NCBI GenBank assembly: GCA_030637245.1
Contig: DAOVVI010000040.1
Span: 1-8,588 of the forward strand
From: Cyclobacteriaceae bacterium
GTDB taxonomy: Bacteria; Bacteroidota; Bacteroidia; Cytophagales; Cyclobacteriaceae
Length of the DNA: 8,588 nt
Direction of reading: 5' to 3'
The notes under the pieces are model-generated. The model ran no database searches, was not told the DNA's origin, and saw only the letters and a list, made by a program, of their open reading frames with translations. This document shows, in pieces, positions 7,067 through 8,588 of the stretch. Positions within the stretch are counted from its first letter, which is position 1. The number at the start of each line of letters is the position of its first letter. The position numbers and the translations under genes are program-made.

Positions 7067-7099
7067 AAGGCACCTGCCCTGTGAAATGCAGGCGGGCTT
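7067..7099. repeat. GC-rich hairpin-forming island
   Basis: CCTGCC (7073-7078) can pair with GGCGGG (7091-7096) with one G-T pair and a 12-base loop. AAG (7067-7069) and CTT (7097-7099) extend the stem past a 3-base bulge. An alternative stem uses CCTGC (7073-7077) and GCAGG (7088-7092). The composition contrasts sharply with the AT-rich flanks, suggesting a separate element such as a dispersed repeat or structured leader. Its identity is unknown. Confidence 0.4.
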
Positions 7100-7221
7100 A
7101 TTCCTAAATGGAGAATATTTATGAAATATTGAGACTGAATAGCTAAATTAAAAAAAATTGAATTTATTATTCAGACAGAATTCGTTTAAAAAATATGCAA
7201 AGACTGTAAAAATTTATACAA

Positions 7222-7563
7222 ATGCATGAAGTGTCAATTGCACTAAATATCATAAAAATTGCCGGGGAAGAATTAGAAAAAGCAAATGGAAAAGGTATTG
7301 AGAAAATACACTTATCTGTTGGTAAGCTTTCCGGCGTAGTGATTGAGAGCCTGAGATTTGCGCTCGATGTATCAAAAAAGGATGGACCGCTTTTTAATTC
7401 CGAAATAAATATTGATGAGGTACCTGCAAAGATGAAATGTCAGAGTTGCGGCCATGAATTTAAAGCTGATGATTTTTACATTACCTGCCCAAAATGTAAT
7501 GAGTATAAGCTTGAAGTGTTAACCGGTAAAGAACTAATTATAAAATCATTAACGATTTACTAG
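7222..7563 (+). CDS. hypA: Hydrogenase maturation nickel metallochaperone HypA
   Basis: HypA delivers nickel, together with the GTPase HypB, to the large subunit of [NiFe]-hydrogenases; in some bacteria it also serves urease. The 113-residue length is normal for the family. The protein starts with the signature MHE, whose H2 belongs to the nickel site; this also fixes the start codon. The zinc domain has two CxxC pairs, C73/C76 and C89/C92, in the expected spacing. The family block VGKLSGVVIESLRFALDV (33-50) is present. All key residues are intact, so the gene looks functional. It should act in the cytoplasm. No hypB, hypC-F or hydrogenase gene lies in the window; the upstream neighbour is divergent and the downstream one convergent, so hypA is not in an operon here. 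The start has no clear ribosome binding site. Confidence 0.95.
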   Translation: MHEVSIALNIIKIAGEELEKANGKGIEKIHLSVGKLSGVVIESLRFALDVSKKDGPLFNSEINIDEVPAKMKCQSCGHEFKADDFYITCPKCNEYKLEVLTGKELIIKSLTIY

Positions 7564-7574
7564 CCAAAAAATTT

Positions 7575-8267
7575 CTAAATCCCTTTTACCAGCAATGCTT
7601 CATCTTCCATAGAATCAGGCTCATTTTTTATGACAAATGGTTTAGAAAAGCCGGTTTTATCCAGGTTATATTGGACAATAATGTTTGCAGAGCCATCTAA
7701 ATAATTTACTGATTCCACATTGACGTCAACAACTTTTGCTCCAATTTTATCTTCCAGATCCTGACGTAGCAAATGTTTGGCGCCAATTTTCAGCAGGTCT
7801 AATCGATCGTATTTTATTTTTTGCTTTATCAGCTTTTTGTTAAAAAAGTTTGTTTCAAGAACATATAAGAATGCGACCATGGATATATTCAAAAAAACGA
7901 TTTCAACTGGGCCGATTGACCCTTGAAATGTGGAATTTATAAAGCCCAACCCAACCATGATAAGCAAATAGGTCATATCCTTGATTTGCAATTGTTCACT
8001 TCGATATCGCATCATGGTAAAAACTGCAAATAGTCCAAAACCCGATCCAATACTAAGCTCCACATTATTCAATATGGTGCATAACGAGAATATGATCATG
8101 CTAAATGAGAATAAAGTAAATGCGAATTCTTTGTTCCTGCTATTTTTTCTGTAAATAAACAGGATGAGGACTGATGCCACACCCATATTAAAGATGAACC
8201 TGAGAATAAGGCCTCCTAATATTATTGGATTAAAATTTTCTAGTTGAAGTATTTCGAATAAATCCAT
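7575..8267 (-). CDS. DUF4956 domain multi-pass membrane protein
   Basis: The product has about five hydrophobic segments in its N-terminal two thirds (roughly residues 16-39, 49-67, 73-86, 99-113 and 121-137). A soluble, probably cytoplasmic C-terminal domain of about 90 residues follows. The stretch GSGFGLFAVFTMMRYRSE (about 75-92), followed by IKDMTYLL and GLGF, matches the core DUF4956 signature, a glycine-rich helix ending in R-Y/F-R. The function of this family is not established. In other bacteria such genes often sit beside VTC-type polyphosphate polymerase-domain or CotH-like genes; none is present here. I prefer the ATG at 8267 (230 residues). The open frame extends to an ATG at 8303, but the extra 12 residues (MGKPCSHPNQVT) are polar, cysteine-containing and unlike the start of such a membrane protein. 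The stop lies only 11 bases from the hypA stop, so the two transcripts probably overlap at their 3' ends. Confidence 0.85.
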   Translation of the reverse strand: MDLFEILQLENFNPIILGGLILRFIFNMGVASVLILFIYRKNSRNKEFAFTLFSFSMIIFSLCTILNNVELSIGSGFGLFAVFTMMRYRSEQLQIKDMTYLLIMVGLGFINSTFQGSIGPVEIVFLNISMVAFLYVLETNFFNKKLIKQKIKYDRLDLLKIGAKHLLRQDLEDKIGAKVVDVNVESVNYLDGSANIIVQYNLDKTGFSKPFVIKNEPDSMEDEALLVKGI

Positions 8268-8415
8268 GGTTACCTGATTTGGATGACTGCAAGGTTTGCC
8301 CAAATGTTATGCCAAAAGATATAAAATATTAAATATCAATGAATTATAAAGACTATTTGGATGTCGTTTTAAATTTTTGTTACAATTTTGAACAGTAGTC
8401 TGTGGATATTTAACA

Positions 8416-8430
8416 CACCCATTTTGGGTG
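8416..8430. repeat. Short perfect hairpin CACCCA-TTT-TGGGTG
   Basis: A 6-bp stem (8416-8421 with 8425-8430) encloses a 3-base loop. No gene ends just before it on either strand within the window, and no T-run directly follows, so I do not call it a terminator. It could belong to a transcription unit that enters from the right of the window. Confidence 0.4.
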
Positions 8431-8487
8431 ATAGGCGATCGCTTAAAAAAACATTGTTTTTTGATTTATCTTTTTTCGTAGTTGCAA

Positions 8488-8515
8488 GCCATGAGCCATG
8501 AGCTAAAAGCCAAAA
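8488..8515. repeat. Degenerate heptamer tandem repeat (4 units)
   Basis: Units GCCATGA (8488-8494), GCCATGA (8495-8501), GCTAAAA (8502-8508) and GCCAAAA (8509-8515) run without a break. The first two are identical, and all share GC at the start and A at the end. It is a short tandem repeat in non-coding DNA; the function is unknown. Confidence 0.5.
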
Positions 8516-8537
8516 ATCATTGCGTCAAAAAATAATG

Positions 8538-8571
8538 GCCTATCTTCTGACTTCCTTCGGTCGCCATAGGC
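8538..8571. repeat. Inverted repeat near the window edge
   Basis: GCCTAT (8538-8543) pairs perfectly with ATAGGC (8566-8571) across 22 bases. The loop holds the small dyad CCTTCGG. The stretch to the edge is more GC-rich than the preceding sequence and may be the start of a repeat or element that continues outside the window. Confidence 0.35.
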
Positions 8572-8588
8572 TTGCCGACGGTAATGCA

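Larger units (their letters stand above)
6850..7221. other. Divergent AT-rich intergenic region (372 bases) without a gene
   Basis: This spacer separates the divergently transcribed CBS-protein and hypA genes, and I see no coding frame worth reporting. It contains a candidate promoter for the CBS gene and a cluster of AT-rich dyads (6951-7010). It also holds a GC-rich hairpin-forming island (7067-7099) that stands out from its surroundings, and a small stem-loop AATATTT-atg-AAATATT (7114-7130). I could not identify a convincing promoter for hypA. Confidence 0.7.
8268..8588. other. Gene-free region upstream of the DUF4956 gene, to window end
   Basis: No coding frame is supported here. Near the gene, the minus strand carries TATCTTTTG (8321-8313), which resembles a -7 element, but a matching TTG (8339-8337) sits only 15 bases further upstream, so I do not call a promoter. 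Further out are a short hairpin (8416-8430), the palindrome GCGATCGC (8435-8442), a degenerate heptamer repeat (8488-8515) and an inverted repeat near the edge (8538-8571). Confidence 0.6.

Noticed and set aside
7114..7130. Stem-loop AATATTT-atg-AAATATT upstream of hypA
   Set aside because: A pure A/T stem in AT-rich DNA has a high chance expectation; not enough for a regulatory claim.
6385..8303. Idea that the CBS protein, HypA and DUF4956 form one functional system
   Set aside because: The genes alternate in strand, share no promoter and have no known functional link; adjacency in one genome is not enough.
8435..8442. GCGATCGC octamer, identical to the cyanobacterial HIP1 palindrome
   Set aside because: Only one copy is present and everything else indicates Bacteroidota; most likely chance.
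8416..8466. Hairpin followed at a distance by A- and T-rich runs, possible terminator
   Set aside because: The T-run is not adjacent to the stem, and no gene in the window ends there on either strand.

Overview
The window looks like chromosomal DNA from a member of the Bacteroidota, probably a Cytophagales-type marine or soil bacterium. The DNA is AT-rich, and start codons lack clear Shine-Dalgarno sequences. Candidate promoters resemble the Bacteroidota TTG / TAnnTTTG type. Several proteins have architectures typical of that phylum: an M56 peptidase fused to carboxypeptidase-regulatory and TonB C-terminal-like domains, a secreted tricorn-type S41 protease, and a DUF4956 membrane protein. This assignment is an inference; there is no rRNA or other phylogenetic marker here.

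Layout. Positions 2-1330 (+) hold the 3' part of a BlaR1/M56-family membrane metallopeptidase whose start lies before the window. It converges on a FAD-dependent amine-oxidase/protoporphyrinogen-oxidase-like gene at 1457-2656 (-). The gap between them holds three abutting stem-loops that can close into a cloverleaf. A 405-base spacer with 11-bp tandem repeats precedes a large secreted tricorn-like protease at 3062-6337 (+). A strong bidirectional intrinsic terminator separates this from a convergent two-CBS-domain protein at 6385-6849 (-). After a 372-base AT-rich spacer comes a complete hypA (7222-7563, +), the nickel chaperone of [NiFe]-hydrogenase maturation. It converges, 11 bases apart, on a DUF4956 multi-pass membrane protein (stop at 7575, preferred start at 8267, -). 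The last ~320 bases carry no gene, only hairpins, a degenerate 7-base tandem repeat and an inverted repeat near the edge.

The genes alternate in strand and no two neighbours form an operon, so each appears to be its own transcription unit. They have unrelated roles: envelope sensing, redox or tetrapyrrole-type chemistry, extracytoplasmic proteolysis, adenosine-ligand sensing, metallocentre assembly and an unknown membrane function. I see no defence system, CRISPR array, integrase, transposase, tRNA or rRNA, and no convincing new multi-gene system. The points most worth a second look are the cloverleaf-like 3' element (1325-1416), two in-frame A_AAA_AAG heptamers in the tricorn gene with -1 frame stops right behind them, the 11-bp-phased repeat upstream of that gene, and hypA and DUF4956 standing without their usual partners in this window.
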